Positions 6,807 through 16,760 of a DNA stretch of 51,814 bases are shown here, one piece after another. A program made the position numbers and the translations under genes. Under the pieces are notes generated by a model. The model saw nothing but the letters and a program-made list of their open reading frames with translations. It made no database searches and had not been told where the DNA came from. The DNA is taken from assembly GCA_021158055.1 (NCBI GenBank), contig JAGGVJ010000015.1, positions 1-51,814 on the forward strand, written 5' to 3'. Source of the stretch: Candidatus Iainarchaeum sp. (GTDB lineage Archaea > Iainarchaeota > Iainarchaeia > JAGGVJ01). Position 1 is the first letter of the stretch. Each line of letters opens with the position of its first letter.

Positions 6807-9713
6807 ATGGCAATTGATTTTGTTAAAGTTGCTGTCAAGTGGCAGGAGAAGTGGAAAAACGCAAGGGCGTTTGAGTCAGACCCGAGTTCTTCAAAGGAAG
6901 GATATTACATACAGACAGCGTACCCTTACCCTTCCGGAGCGATGCACATCGGCCACGGAAGAACTTACACTGTTCCGGACGCGATTTTGCGGTTCAGGCG
7001 AATGCAGGGCTTTAACACACTTTATCCGATGGGCTGGCACGTGACAGGCACTCCTGTGATTGCCCAGTGCGAGAAAGTGGCTTTGAAAGACAAAAAAACA
7101 ATTGACATAATGACAAGGGTTTTTAAAATCCCGAAGCAGGATCTCAAGATGCTTACAGAGCCGGTGAGCTTTGTGAATTATTTTGTGGACAAGGCTTCGA
7201 CGGGTTACAAGGCAGGGATGAAAAAGCTGGGGATCGGGATTGACTGGAGGCGCGAGTTGAAGACGATTGACCCGCATTACAGCAAGTTTATTTCATGGCA
7301 GTACAACACGCTCAGGAAAAAAGGCCTTGTGATTGCGGGAAAATTCCCGGTCAGGTACTGTCCGCACGACAAAAACGCTGTTGGCGACCACGATTTGAGC
7401 GAGGGGGAAGGGGTCGATATCGTGGAGTACATGGTGTACAGGTTCAGGTGCGGTGACGTGTTCCTTCCTGCCGCGACGCTTCGGCCGGAAACAGTTTTTG
7501 GGGTCACGAACATGTGGCTGAACCCGAAGGAAGATTACGTGGTGGCGTCTGTTTCAGGTGAGGACTGGGTGGTTTCAAGGACCGCTGCGGAAAAATTAAA
7601 GCACCAGCACCCGGAGTCTGAAGTCAAGGTTAAGTCGGATTTTGATGTTTCAAAGATTTTCGGAAAGACATGCAGGAACCCGGTTACAGGCGATGAGGTT
7701 CCGGTTCTTCCCGCGTCTTTTGTAAGCGGGGAGTTTGCAACGGGGGTTGTCATGTCTGTCCCTGCCCATGCCCCGCTTGATTTCATGGCTGTTGAGGATT
7801 TGAAAAAGGACTCTTCGCTGCTTGAAAAGTTCGGCGTTGACAAGAGTGTGGTTTTAGGGATCAAGCCGGTTGCGCTTATAAAAGTTGAGGGTTACGGCGA
7901 GTTTCCCGCAGTTGATGTGTGTATGCGTCTTAAGGTATTTTCGCAAGACGATCCCAGGTGTGAGGATGCGACAAACGAGATTTACAAAAAAGAGTTTCAC
8001 ACAGGTGTGCTGAATGAGCGGACCGGGAAGTTCAGGGATATTCCTGTTTCAAAGGCAAAGGCGGTGCTTTCAGCCGAGTTCAGGAAAGAAAATTTGATAG
8101 GTTCGTTTTTCGAGCTTTCGGCAAGGCCGGTGACTTGCAGGTGCGGCACTGAAGTGGTGGTCAAGATCCTTGACAACCAGTGGTTTGTGAAGTATTCTGA
8201 CGAAAAGTGGAAGAAAGAAGTCAGAGACCAGATTTCTTCAATGCAGTTTGTTCCGAAAGATTTCAAATCAAGCTTTGATTATACTGTCGGCTGGCTGGAG
8301 AACAAGCCTTGTGCAAGGCAGAAAGGGCTTGGAACTCCAATTCCCTGGGACCCTGATTGGATTGTAGAGCCCCTTGGTGATTCAACCATCTATATGGCTT
8401 ACTTTACCTTGTCTCACATAGTAAAAGAGCTGGATTCCGGGAAACTTGACGATACTGTGTTTGATTTCGTGTTCCTGAAAAAAGGGGATGCAGGTGAAAT
8501 CTCAAAAAGGACTTCAGTTCCGGCTGAAAAGCTTCTTGAGATGCAGGAATCGTTTGATTACTGGTACCCGCTCAGGTTTAATTGTTCTGCAAATGAGCTT
8601 GTGCAAAACCACATGTCTTACTCTATTTTCCAGCACACGGCAATTTTCCCGAAAGGAAAAAGGCAAAACGGGGAGCTTGTGCTTGGAATGGGTCTTTTGG
8701 AGGGAAAGAAGATGAGCTCTTCAAAGGGAAACGTAATTCTTATCGATGACATTGCCGGTTCAATGGGTGCTGACATGGTGCGGTTTTTCCTGTTGAATAT
8801 GGTTGAGCCGTGGCAGGATTTTGACTGGAGGCAAAGGGCTGTTGAGAAGTCAATGAGGGGTGTTCAGGCGTTTTTCAGCGAGGTGCATGAAATTGCTTTG
8901 TCTGTTTCGGATGCAAAAAAGATCGCTGAAGTCGACCTGGAAAGCGATGATTTGTGGATCCTTTCAAAAATCAACAGGAGCCTGAAAAACGCAACGGTGG
9001 CTTTTGAGGCGTTTGAGGTCAGGAAAGCGATTATGTCTGTGTTTTTTGATATGTCAAGGGATTTCAGGATTTACATGGAAAAATCAGTTTCAAGGTCAGA
9101 CACGGAAACTGTTCTGGCAGTGAAAAGATATTTTGCTGATGTTTGGGTTCGTGCCATTGCGCCGGTCACCCCTCACGTGTGCGAGGAGATATGGAGCGCT
9201 CTTGGAAACGATTCTTTTGTGATTGATGCCGCGTGGCCGGAATGCGAACAGGGCTTAATCAACGATGCGATTGAAAAAAGCGTTGAGCTTGTTGAAACTG
9301 TCATTAGTGACATCAAGAATATCTGTGAAATCACCGGCAACCAAAACTTGAAGAAAGCAGTTGTTTTTGTGTCCCAGAAATGGAAGTGGCTTGTGGTAAA
9401 GGAGGCAATGAAGCTTACGACTGAAAAGTTTGATTCGGGAAAGGTAATTTCAGAGGTGATGAAAAACCCTGTTGTGAGAGCCAACGGCAATCAGGTTCCA
9501 AAGTTTGTCCAGTTGATTGCAAAGTCGATTCACGAGTTAAAGGAAACTCTTGTTGAGGTCGACGAGTTTGAAGTCCTTTCAGGCCAGGCAGATTACATTT
9601 CAGAGCAAATCGGCTGCAAGCTAATCGTTGAGTCCGGCGAAAACCCGTCTTTTGATCCTCTTGGCAAAGCAAAGAACGCAAAACCCATGAAACCCGCGAT
9701 ATATCTTGAGTGA
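6807..9713 (+). CDS. leuS: Leucyl-tRNA synthetase (archaeal type)
   Basis: AYPYPSGAMHIGHGRTY (HIGH) and GKKMSSSKGNVI (KMSKS). Confidence 0.96.
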   Translation: MAIDFVKVAVKWQEKWKNARAFESDPSSSKEGYYIQTAYPYPSGAMHIGHGRTYTVPDAILRFRRMQGFNTLYPMGWHVTGTPVIAQCEKVALKDKKTIDIMTRVFKIPKQDLKMLTEPVSFVNYFVDKASTGYKAGMKKLGIGIDWRRELKTIDPHYSKFISWQYNTLRKKGLVIAGKFPVRYCPHDKNAVGDHDLSEGEGVDIVEYMVYRFRCGDVFLPAATLRPETVFGVTNMWLNPKEDYVVASVSGEDWVVSRTAAEKLKHQHPESEVKVKSDFDVSKIFGKTCRNPVTGDEVPVLPASFVSGEFATGVVMSVPAHAPLDFMAVEDLKKDSSLLEKFGVDKSVVLGIKPVALIKVEGYGEFPAVDVCMRLKVFSQDDPRCEDATNEIYKKEFHTGVLNERTGKFRDIPVSKAKAVLSAEFRKENLIGSFFELSARPVTCRCGTEVVVKILDNQWFVKYSDEKWKKEVRDQISSMQFVPKDFKSSFDYTVGWLENKPCARQKGLGTPIPWDPDWIVEPLGDSTIYMAYFTLSHIVKELDSGKLDDTVFDFVFLKKGDAGEISKRTSVPAEKLLEMQESFDYWYPLRFNCSANELVQNHMSYSIFQHTAIFPKGKRQNGELVLGMGLLEGKKMSSSKGNVILIDDIAGSMGADMVRFFLLNMVEPWQDFDWRQRAVEKSMRGVQAFFSEVHEIALSVSDAKKIAEVDLESDDLWILSKINRSLKNATVAFEAFEVRKAIMSVFFDMSRDFRIYMEKSVSRSDTETVLAVKRYFADVWVRAIAPVTPHVCEEIWSALGNDSFVIDAAWPECEQGLINDAIEKSVELVETVISDIKNICEITGNQNLKKAVVFVSQKWKWLVVKEAMKLTTEKFDSGKVISEVMKNPVVRANGNQVPKFVQLIAKSIHELKETLVEVDEFEVLSGQADYISEQIGCKLIVESGENPSFDPLGKAKNAKPMKPAIYLE

Positions 9714-9838
9714 AGCATGTATTGTGCCTGAAGTGGATTTTGTTTTTAGTAATTTGACTGCTTTTATGTTACTATCGGGCAGTTGCGACTTTATTTTTAA
9801 AGGTTACTTTTAAATAATCAAATTCATTTAACTTATCT

Positions 9839-11779
9839 ATGTTTGATTTATTCAAGTCGTCAGAGGAAAAGCCATTGCATTCTTTGCCGAAAAACAAAGA
9901 AAAACAGTTGAGCAAGGCAAGTTCTCTGGAGGAAAAGGCGGATGGTATTGAAAAGTCGCTTGAGTCGGATTTGATGAAGTTCAAGGGGATTGTAAAAAGC
10001 CTTGAAAAAGAACTTGACACGCGCAGTTCACGCATTAATTTTCTTGAGTCAAAAATTTCACGGATGGTTGAAAAAAAAGAGTTTAATTCAGCGCTTGCAA
10101 AGTTGAAGGCATTGAAAGGTGAACTTGATTCAACCAGTGCTTCTCTGGCTTCCAAAGAAGAAAAATTCAAAAAGCAGGTTGCAATGCTTAACAAGGCAGT
10201 TTCTGTCTTGAAAACCGAGAAGGTTGAATCGGAAGTTTCTTTGAAACAAGACCTTAAAGATTCAGGCAGTAAAGTAAAGAAGTTCAGTTCGGAACTGGAA
10301 GATCTTAAGTTGGAGTTTGATGAGTTGCAGGACAATTTCATGAAAACTTCTGAAAAGAACAGGGAGTTAAAGGAAAAACTTGACGAACTTAGCTCTTTGG
10401 TTTCGGTGAAGGAAAAAGAAACTTCTGATTTTAAAAAACAAAAGGAACGCGAGTTTAATCAGGCGAAAAATGCGTTGAGGTCTTCTTTTGAGGAGAGTTT
10501 TTCAAAGAAGGAAGGGCTTCTTGTTGAAAAGTTAGGGAATGAGAGAAAGCAGCTTGAAAGAGAAATGGAAGCGAAGAAGTCCAGGGTTGATTCTTTGCTT
10601 TTGTCTGAAAAAAAGCGTGTTTCTGAGTTGAAAGCGGAGTTGTCAAGGGTTGTCAGTGAAAAAGACGGGGAGATTTCCGCGATTCTCGAGGAAAAGGATA
10701 ATCTGGAAAAAGAGATTTCTGCAGGGTTAAATGAGAAGAACCGCAAAAAAATTGAAGGGTTAAACAGTAAAATTGATGAATTTGCCGGGTTAAAATCAGG
10801 GCTTGAGTCAAAAGTAAGCGAATTAAATAAACAGTTGAAATTTGCAGGGGATTCCCTTGAAAAGCAAAAACGCGCAATTACTTCTCATTACGAAAGCGAG
10901 TTGCATTTAGTGAACAGGCAGCTTGCAAAACTTTCCTCTGATTTTAATGCAGCGGATGAAAAGTCCGCTGAACTTGAAGAATTCAACAATTCCTTAAAAC
11001 AACAGGTCAGGGAATCTGCTTCCGCGTTAAACGATGCAAAATCCCACATGGCAAAAGTTGAAAAAGAAGCTGCGGAAAAAATCGCGTTGATTGAAAAGTC
11101 TTCAAAGTCAGAGCTTTTAAAGACAAAAAAAGCACTTGAAACAGAAAACAAAAGGCTTGTTTTCAGAAACCATGATGTTGAAAAACAGCTTGTTGAACTT
11201 GCTTCAAAGAACAGTGTTTTGATTTCTGAGCTTCAGAGAAAAAACGACAATTTGCAGTCCAGGCTTTCAAGCATGGCAAGTGAAGATTTTGCCCTGAAAA
11301 AACAGCTTTCAGACTTGCATTCGAGGTTTTCTGAGGAGAAAAATGAAAGCATGGTTTTTCACAGGGAATTTGATTCTTCAACTAGACAACTGCACGGTGA
11401 AATTGAAAATTTCCGCGCGAAATGCACTGGGTTAAACAAAAAACTTGCCGCGGAAAAAGAATCATTCAGGCAGAAAGAGGCAAAGATTAGGCAGGAAGTA
11501 AGAAGCATTGTTGAAAGCGAGTTTGCTTCAAAAATAAATGCTCTCGAGAAACAAAAAACCAGGCTTTTGAATGGAAACTCAAACATTGCTGAAAAATTAA
11601 CGGAAAGTGAAAACAATCTTTTGAAAAGCAAATTAAAGATAAAAGAAACCAAGGTTCTTCTTGGAGAAACAGCAAAAGAAAACGATTCGTTGAGAAATCT
11701 TCTTGATGAAAAGGACGCGACGATTGGAAGGATAGAAAAACAAATTGAGATGATCGAAAACCATCTCAACCAGCTTTAA
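9839..11779 (+). CDS. Long coiled-coil protein of unknown function
   Basis: 646 aa of nearly uninterrupted K/E/S/L heptad-like sequence; no Walker motifs seen. Confidence 0.75.
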   Translation: MFDLFKSSEEKPLHSLPKNKEKQLSKASSLEEKADGIEKSLESDLMKFKGIVKSLEKELDTRSSRINFLESKISRMVEKKEFNSALAKLKALKGELDSTSASLASKEEKFKKQVAMLNKAVSVLKTEKVESEVSLKQDLKDSGSKVKKFSSELEDLKLEFDELQDNFMKTSEKNRELKEKLDELSSLVSVKEKETSDFKKQKEREFNQAKNALRSSFEESFSKKEGLLVEKLGNERKQLEREMEAKKSRVDSLLLSEKKRVSELKAELSRVVSEKDGEISAILEEKDNLEKEISAGLNEKNRKKIEGLNSKIDEFAGLKSGLESKVSELNKQLKFAGDSLEKQKRAITSHYESELHLVNRQLAKLSSDFNAADEKSAELEEFNNSLKQQVRESASALNDAKSHMAKVEKEAAEKIALIEKSSKSELLKTKKALETENKRLVFRNHDVEKQLVELASKNSVLISELQRKNDNLQSRLSSMASEDFALKKQLSDLHSRFSEEKNESMVFHREFDSSTRQLHGEIENFRAKCTGLNKKLAAEKESFRQKEAKIRQEVRSIVESEFASKINALEKQKTRLLNGNSNIAEKLTESENNLLKSKLKIKETKVLLGETAKENDSLRNLLDEKDATIGRIEKQIEMIENHLNQL

Positions 11780-11831
11780 TATTTTTACACAGCACCTGCG
11801 CTTGCTCTGGGATTTTTAACTGCCCTGTATG

Positions 11832-12842
11832 TTATTTTGGGTATTTGATCAGCTGGTTGTCGAGGAATATCTTTGGTCTGTTCACTATCATGTCCGCGTG
11901 AATCGGCGAAGAGTTCTGCCCCCCGAAAGCAGTGTTGTTCCCGAGTGCAAAGTGGCAGGTTCCAAGCACTTTTTCATCAATCAGCGTGTTCCCGATGATG
12001 TTTGCCTTTTCATTGAGGCCGATTCCGAGCTCTGCTATGCAATAAACCGACTTGTCGTTGTTTCCCCCTGCTTTTTCAAGCTCGCCTGCAAGGAGCTGCG
12101 CGTCGGACCCGCCTGAAATGTCAACTACAAAACCGTCTTTTACTGTGAATTCCACGGGTTCGCTGACTCTTTTTCTCCCGGACAGGTAATTTATTGTTGT
12201 GTCAATCACTATTTTTCCGTTTGTTTTTGTTTCAAGCGGGGCGATGTATGCTTCTCCGCCGGGCAGGTTTGTGCCTGCGTTGAACGTTTTCACAAGCCCG
12301 CTTGAAACAAAGCCGTTTCTTCCTGAAATGTCAAGCGACACGTCTGTCCCGCAATCTGTTTTTACGTGTGCTGAATCCGCCTTTGTGAGCTGTTCCGCAA
12401 CATGCACGCAGTTTTCGTGCATTTTGCTGTGGTCGATGTCAATTGCTTCAAAAAACGCATTTGTTTTTCCAAAGTAGTAGTCAAGGCTTGTGATGCTTAA
12501 AAAAATCTTGTGTCTGTTGTAAAGGTAGGTTTTGATCCCGTCTCCAAGCGCACTTTTTATTTTCCCGATTGAGTTTGACATGAGCGATATAACGATGTCA
12601 TGGTTTTTTTGCACTGCGTCTACAACCTGAACCTCTGTTTTTTCATATGGTTTTTTTGCTGTCTGGCTTGTGGTTTCAATGCTTTTGACCTTGGTTGAGA
12701 CGGTTGAGCAGAACAGTTCGCAGAGCTCTTTTGAAAAGTCGCCGTTGTCGCTGATTATCAGCGCGTTTGTGTCTTTGGTCAACCCGCAGCATTCGTCAAT
12801 TACGTTGTTTATGATTTTTTGCTTTGATTCCATTGAAATCAC
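11832..12842 (-). CDS. M29-like aminopeptidase (leucyl aminopeptidase/aminopeptidase T family)
   Basis: FNAGTNLPGGEAYIAP, IAELGIGLNEKA, DEKVLGTCHFALGNN, HADMI metal-ligand motifs. Confidence 0.8.
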   Translation of the reverse strand: MISMESKQKIINNVIDECCGLTKDTNALIISDNGDFSKELCELFCSTVSTKVKSIETTSQTAKKPYEKTEVQVVDAVQKNHDIVISLMSNSIGKIKSALGDGIKTYLYNRHKIFLSITSLDYYFGKTNAFFEAIDIDHSKMHENCVHVAEQLTKADSAHVKTDCGTDVSLDISGRNGFVSSGLVKTFNAGTNLPGGEAYIAPLETKTNGKIVIDTTINYLSGRKRVSEPVEFTVKDGFVVDISGGSDAQLLAGELEKAGGNNDKSVYCIAELGIGLNEKANIIGNTLIDEKVLGTCHFALGNNTAFGGQNSSPIHADMIVNRPKIFLDNQLIKYPK

Positions 12843-12848
12843 CTTTTT

Positions 12849-13838
12849 TTAAAAGAGTTTTTTGGCGTGTTTGTAATCTGTTTTTGTGTTCGATCTTAAG
12901 CTTGTGCTTGATATCTTTTGTCCGTCTTTGTCGGTGGTGTAAGGCAAAATGATGTATGTGAGTTCAAAAAGGTTGTTTTTTTTCCTGATTTCGTTTATTT
13001 TTACTGCGTTTTCAAGGGTTTCTTCGGTCACAACAATGGCATCCCCTGTTTCTGCAGACGGCCCTTTAAAGTCAGCAAGTTCAACTATTTCAAAGTTTGC
13101 CTTGATAGAGTTCAGGTAATCAAAGACGTGTTTTTTCCTGGTTTCAAATTCTTCAATTGATTCTCCGAACTGCTTTTTTCCGGCCATTTTGTTGTTTGTG
13201 ATTCCGACCAAGAGCTTTTTTCCGTAGTAACTGCTTTTTTTCAGGAAAAACTCGTGTCCTTTGTGCAGGCGGTCAAAAGTGCCGCCGATTGTGACGAGGT
13301 CAAAGCGTTCTTTTTTCATTTTTGAAAAAATGCCCCTGCATTTTTCTTTGGTGTTTTTGTCTGCGAAAAGGTAGCTTATTCCCCTGCCGGGAAGCCCGTA
13401 GACGATTATGTCCTGTTTGTCTGCAAGAATGACTGCTGGTATCACAAGCAGATCTTCTTCGCCGTGAACGAAAACGGATTCGTTTTTGCCGCTGTTTATT
13501 GCTTTTTCAAGAACATTCCATGTTTCTTCCGTGATGCTTGCGGGCGGGTTTTCCAGTTCCAGGGTAAAGGGAAGCGAGTTTTTTGCTTTGTTCCTTGCGG
13601 TTCTTCCGTCAAACACCTTGACTTGCCCGTCAAAAGCGCCGCTTACTTCGTCTCCGATGCAGATGAGTTTTCTGTAAGCTGTCTTTGAAAGAATTTTTTT
13701 GAATTTTTCAGTGACTTCTTTTTCGCTTCCTTCAATGATGTGCCCTATTGATTCTTTCAGGCTGCTCCGAAGCTCGTTTGTAAGAAAGCGTGTTTGTTTC
13801 CCGCTGGTTTTGCTTTGTTGTTCCATCGGTTTCATCAT
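12849..13838 (-). CDS. Fusion: DUF359 (GTP-dependent dephospho-CoA kinase-like) + archaeal phosphopantetheine adenylyltransferase
   Basis: N-term: CIGDEVSGAF, VFDGRTAR, NPPASITEE, VHGEEDLLVIPAV, VYGLPGRG; C-term: TIGGTFDRLHKGHEFFL and ISSTSLR. Confidence 0.85.
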   Translation of the reverse strand: MMKPMEQQSKTSGKQTRFLTNELRSSLKESIGHIIEGSEKEVTEKFKKILSKTAYRKLICIGDEVSGAFDGQVKVFDGRTARNKAKNSLPFTLELENPPASITEETWNVLEKAINSGKNESVFVHGEEDLLVIPAVILADKQDIIVYGLPGRGISYLFADKNTKEKCRGIFSKMKKERFDLVTIGGTFDRLHKGHEFFLKKSSYYGKKLLVGITNNKMAGKKQFGESIEEFETRKKHVFDYLNSIKANFEIVELADFKGPSAETGDAIVVTEETLENAVKINEIRKKNNLFELTYIILPYTTDKDGQKISSTSLRSNTKTDYKHAKKLF

Positions 13839-13926
13839 ATGTAAATTACCCGTGATTGTTTAAATATTTCGTGATTTTCGGTGCAGTGAAAGAGGCATTG
13901 GGGCGAGTGCGGGTTTTAGAAGAAGA

Positions 13927-13999
13927 GCCTCGAGGGAGATTCGAACTCCCGACCTGCTGATTACGAGTCAGCCGCTATACCGAGCTAAGCTATCGAGGC
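13927..13999 (-). tRNA. tRNA-Thr (anticodon CGT)
   Basis: Cloverleaf read on the minus strand; anticodon loop CTCGTAA within GCTGA/TCAGC stem; GCCTCGA/TCGAGGC acceptor. Confidence 0.92.
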
Positions 14000-14065
14000 A
14001 TAGTGTCTAATTGGTAAGGATTGTTTATTATTTTTTCGATATTTGATTGTTATATGCCTTGTTTT

Positions 14066-16081
14066 TCATTCCGCGTAGTAGCAGACGGAATAGCGGTATC
14101 CTTTGTCAAACAGTTCGTTTAAGTAGTTTTCAAGGGCTTTGGGGGTGACCACCGCTTTTATTTCCATTGATTCTTTTTGCCCTTCGTCTTTGATTTTTGT
14201 TGTCTTGAATTCTGAGAACATGTGTGCTGAAGGTGAGTAGTATTCAAGGTCGCCTATTTTTTCAGTTGATATCAGGTTTTTTTCTGCGAGTTCTTTTATT
14301 GAATCTTCAAATTCTTTGTCTTCCAGTTCCGCTAACAGGCGCAAGGTTTTTTCTGAGAGCCCGTCGTTTTTTATCAAAAGGGAAAAGATTGTTCTTGAGT
14401 TTTTTTCAAGCGATGCCACAACGCTGCTTTTTATTTTTCCTTCTTTGAAGACGAGTTCTCCGCTGCATGCGTCGACCAGGAATATTTTTTCGTTTAGCTC
14501 AACTTTAAAAAACGGTTTGAGTTTTGTGTAGTTTTTCGGGGTTTCTTTGTTTATGAGAGAGATTGTTTTTGAAGAAGGTGTTTTGTCTCCCTGTTTTCCC
14601 CCTTTCTTTGGTTTTTGCAGTTTTTCAGGAACAAAGTGCATGTTGAGCATTTTTACTGCTGCTCCCCCGTGCTCGGTTTTTCTTGTCCGCACGTTTACGG
14701 TCAAAGGTATTTCAACTATTTCCCCCGCAAGTATCGCGTTTCCCACAGAAAGCGATTTTATCCTGTCCATCAGGTCGCTTGAGAACCCTTCAAGTGACTG
14801 GGAAACTGCTTTCAGGTCGTTTGGGTTTCGCATTTTGAGTATGAACTGGGAGTTGCATTGCGAAAGCACGTTTTTGTCGATTCTTGCAGGCCTTTGCGTG
14901 ATCACTGCAAGGCCCAGCCCGAATTTTCTCCCTTCGCTTGCGATGTTCCGGATTATTGTGGAAGAGCACACTTCCCCGAAGCTTCTTTCAGGGCAGAAGT
15001 TGTGGGCTTCTTCAATCACGAGAAGCATCGGCGGTATTATTCCTTGTTTTCTTAGCAGGAATATCTGGTTGAGCAATTTGTAGGCGATTATCTGCTGTAT
15101 TTGAGGCCTTTCCCCTTTGAGGTTCAGGACAGTCATTTGTTTTGGTTTTATGATTTCTTCCATCGGGGTGGGTTTTGTTGAGAAGAACCCGAGGTCTTCT
15201 ATTTCCTGGATTGCGCCGATTAAGCTCCATTTTATGGATGATTCGTTTTCCTCGATTCGTTTCAGCACGTCGTTTAATGAGTAGTCGTTTGGCTCTTTTT
15301 TGAGGTCGTTTATTGCCTCGTAAAGCATCCCTATCTGGTTGTTGCTCATTTTAATTGGGAGCATGTCAAGTATTTCTTTTGAGGAAAGGTTTTTGCCGTC
15401 AATGTTCAGCTGTTCACCGCTTCCCATTGAAAAACAGTATTCTTTGATCCCTTTGTATGCTTTTCTGCTCACTCCGTATCTTTTCATCTGGATGTTTTCG
15501 TTTTTGTCATTGTTTTCCATTGAAAGGGAAGTGTATTCGCCGTGCGGGTCAATGACCACTATTGGGATTCCTTTGTCCATTATTTCTTCGAGAATGACTC
15601 CTGAAAGGTATGACTTGCCTGAACCGCTCATTGCAAGTATTGAAAAATGTTTGGTGATCAGTTTTTCTGCTTCCAGGAATACTTGTATGTCGTTGTGCCC
15701 TTCAAGGAGCCCGATGTACAGGCTGTCGTTTTTTTGTTTTGAGAGACCGAGAATTGATATTATGAGTTCCCTGTTTGCTTTGTAAGTGGTTGATCCGGGT
15801 TTGAACGGGACAAGCGGTTTTTTGAGGAGGTTTCTTTCGTCGCGGTAGCCGATTATTTTTGCAGTGCATGTTACGTCGTCGCTTGAGTTCAAGGTGCTTG
15901 AAGCTGTTCTGGTTATGTCTTTTACTTGGCACAGCACCCACCCGCAGTCTTCGGAGTGCACTTTCAGAAAGTCGTTTTGTTTTATTTTGCTGTCGCAGTG
16001 TATTTTTACTGTGAAGTCATTTCCGGTTACTTTGCTTGTAACCTCTCCGATTTCACCCGGCAAAGAAGTCAGTTTTTGCAT
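14066..16081 (-). CDS. HerA-like bipolar DNA helicase/translocase (DUF87, HAS-barrel)
   Basis: LAMSGSGKSYLSGVILEEI, IPIVVIDPHGEY, PPMLLVIEEAHNF, AVITQRPARIDKNVLSQCNSQFILKMRNPNDL. Confidence 0.9.
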   Translation of the reverse strand: MQKLTSLPGEIGEVTSKVTGNDFTVKIHCDSKIKQNDFLKVHSEDCGWVLCQVKDITRTASSTLNSSDDVTCTAKIIGYRDERNLLKKPLVPFKPGSTTYKANRELIISILGLSKQKNDSLYIGLLEGHNDIQVFLEAEKLITKHFSILAMSGSGKSYLSGVILEEIMDKGIPIVVIDPHGEYTSLSMENNDKNENIQMKRYGVSRKAYKGIKEYCFSMGSGEQLNIDGKNLSSKEILDMLPIKMSNNQIGMLYEAINDLKKEPNDYSLNDVLKRIEENESSIKWSLIGAIQEIEDLGFFSTKPTPMEEIIKPKQMTVLNLKGERPQIQQIIAYKLLNQIFLLRKQGIIPPMLLVIEEAHNFCPERSFGEVCSSTIIRNIASEGRKFGLGLAVITQRPARIDKNVLSQCNSQFILKMRNPNDLKAVSQSLEGFSSDLMDRIKSLSVGNAILAGEIVEIPLTVNVRTRKTEHGGAAVKMLNMHFVPEKLQKPKKGGKQGDKTPSSKTISLINKETPKNYTKLKPFFKVELNEKIFLVDACSGELVFKEGKIKSSVVASLEKNSRTIFSLLIKNDGLSEKTLRLLAELEDKEFEDSIKELAEKNLISTEKIGDLEYYSPSAHMFSEFKTTKIKDEGQKESMEIKAVVTPKALENYLNELFDKGYRYSVCYYAE

Positions 16082-16437
16082 GTTATTTTCCTTTATAAAT
16101 TTTATTTTCTTTTATAAATTAGTCTGCTTAAATGCAGTTTTAGTTTTATTGATTAAGTTGCTGGTTTCGGCCTGTCGCGTGCAAATCTGTTAGTTAAAGT
16201 TTGTGTTGTTCATATGTTTGCACTATACTCATATGTTGGCGTTCCTTATTTAATATTTAGTTTTGTTTTTTATAAACTGTTTGTTTTTTATTGGTTAATA
16301 AGGTGTGTTGACGTGGTTTTTGTCGCCTTTATCTGCCTGTAAAATGCCTGTGAAGTGGCGGGATTTAAAAGGACAGGCAATAAGTTATTATTTTTTGGCG
16401 TTGTATTTTTTAAGATGTTTTTGTTTGGGGTGGTTTT

Positions 16438-16692
16438 TTGAAGTTGATAGACGGAATGAAAATGGTTGAAGTTTTGAAAAAGTTTATGCAAAGCAAAGTT
16501 CATGAAGTTGATATTTCGCTTTCTGACGGCCAGAATCTCAGGTTAGTGAATGTTTCAAATTACTGGTTTTTAGATGATGCTTTTGTTTACGAGTCCAGGA
16601 TGGACCGTGAGATAAACTGGCTTTATATGGTCCCATACAATCATATTGTTTTTGTAAGGGCAACGGAAAGCAAGCCAATACGAAAGAAGTAA
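16438..16692 (+). CDS. Small conserved-looking hypothetical protein
   Basis: 84-aa ORF with protein-like composition, TTG start. Confidence 0.5.
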   Translation: MKLIDGMKMVEVLKKFMQSKVHEVDISLSDGQNLRLVNVSNYWFLDDAFVYESRMDREINWLYMVPYNHIVFVRATESKPIRKK

Positions 16693-16728
16693 TTTTGGGT
16701 TTGTTTTTTATATTCTTAAAAAAAGAGT

Positions 16729-16757
16729 GAAGGGGGGCTTAAAGCCCCCTTCTTTTT
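16729..16757. terminator. Bidirectional GC hairpin terminator between convergent genes
   Basis: GAAGGGGGGCTTAAAGCCCCCTTCTTTTT between a + ORF ending at 16692 and a - ORF ending at 16761. Confidence 0.7.
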
Positions 16758-16760
16758 AGT

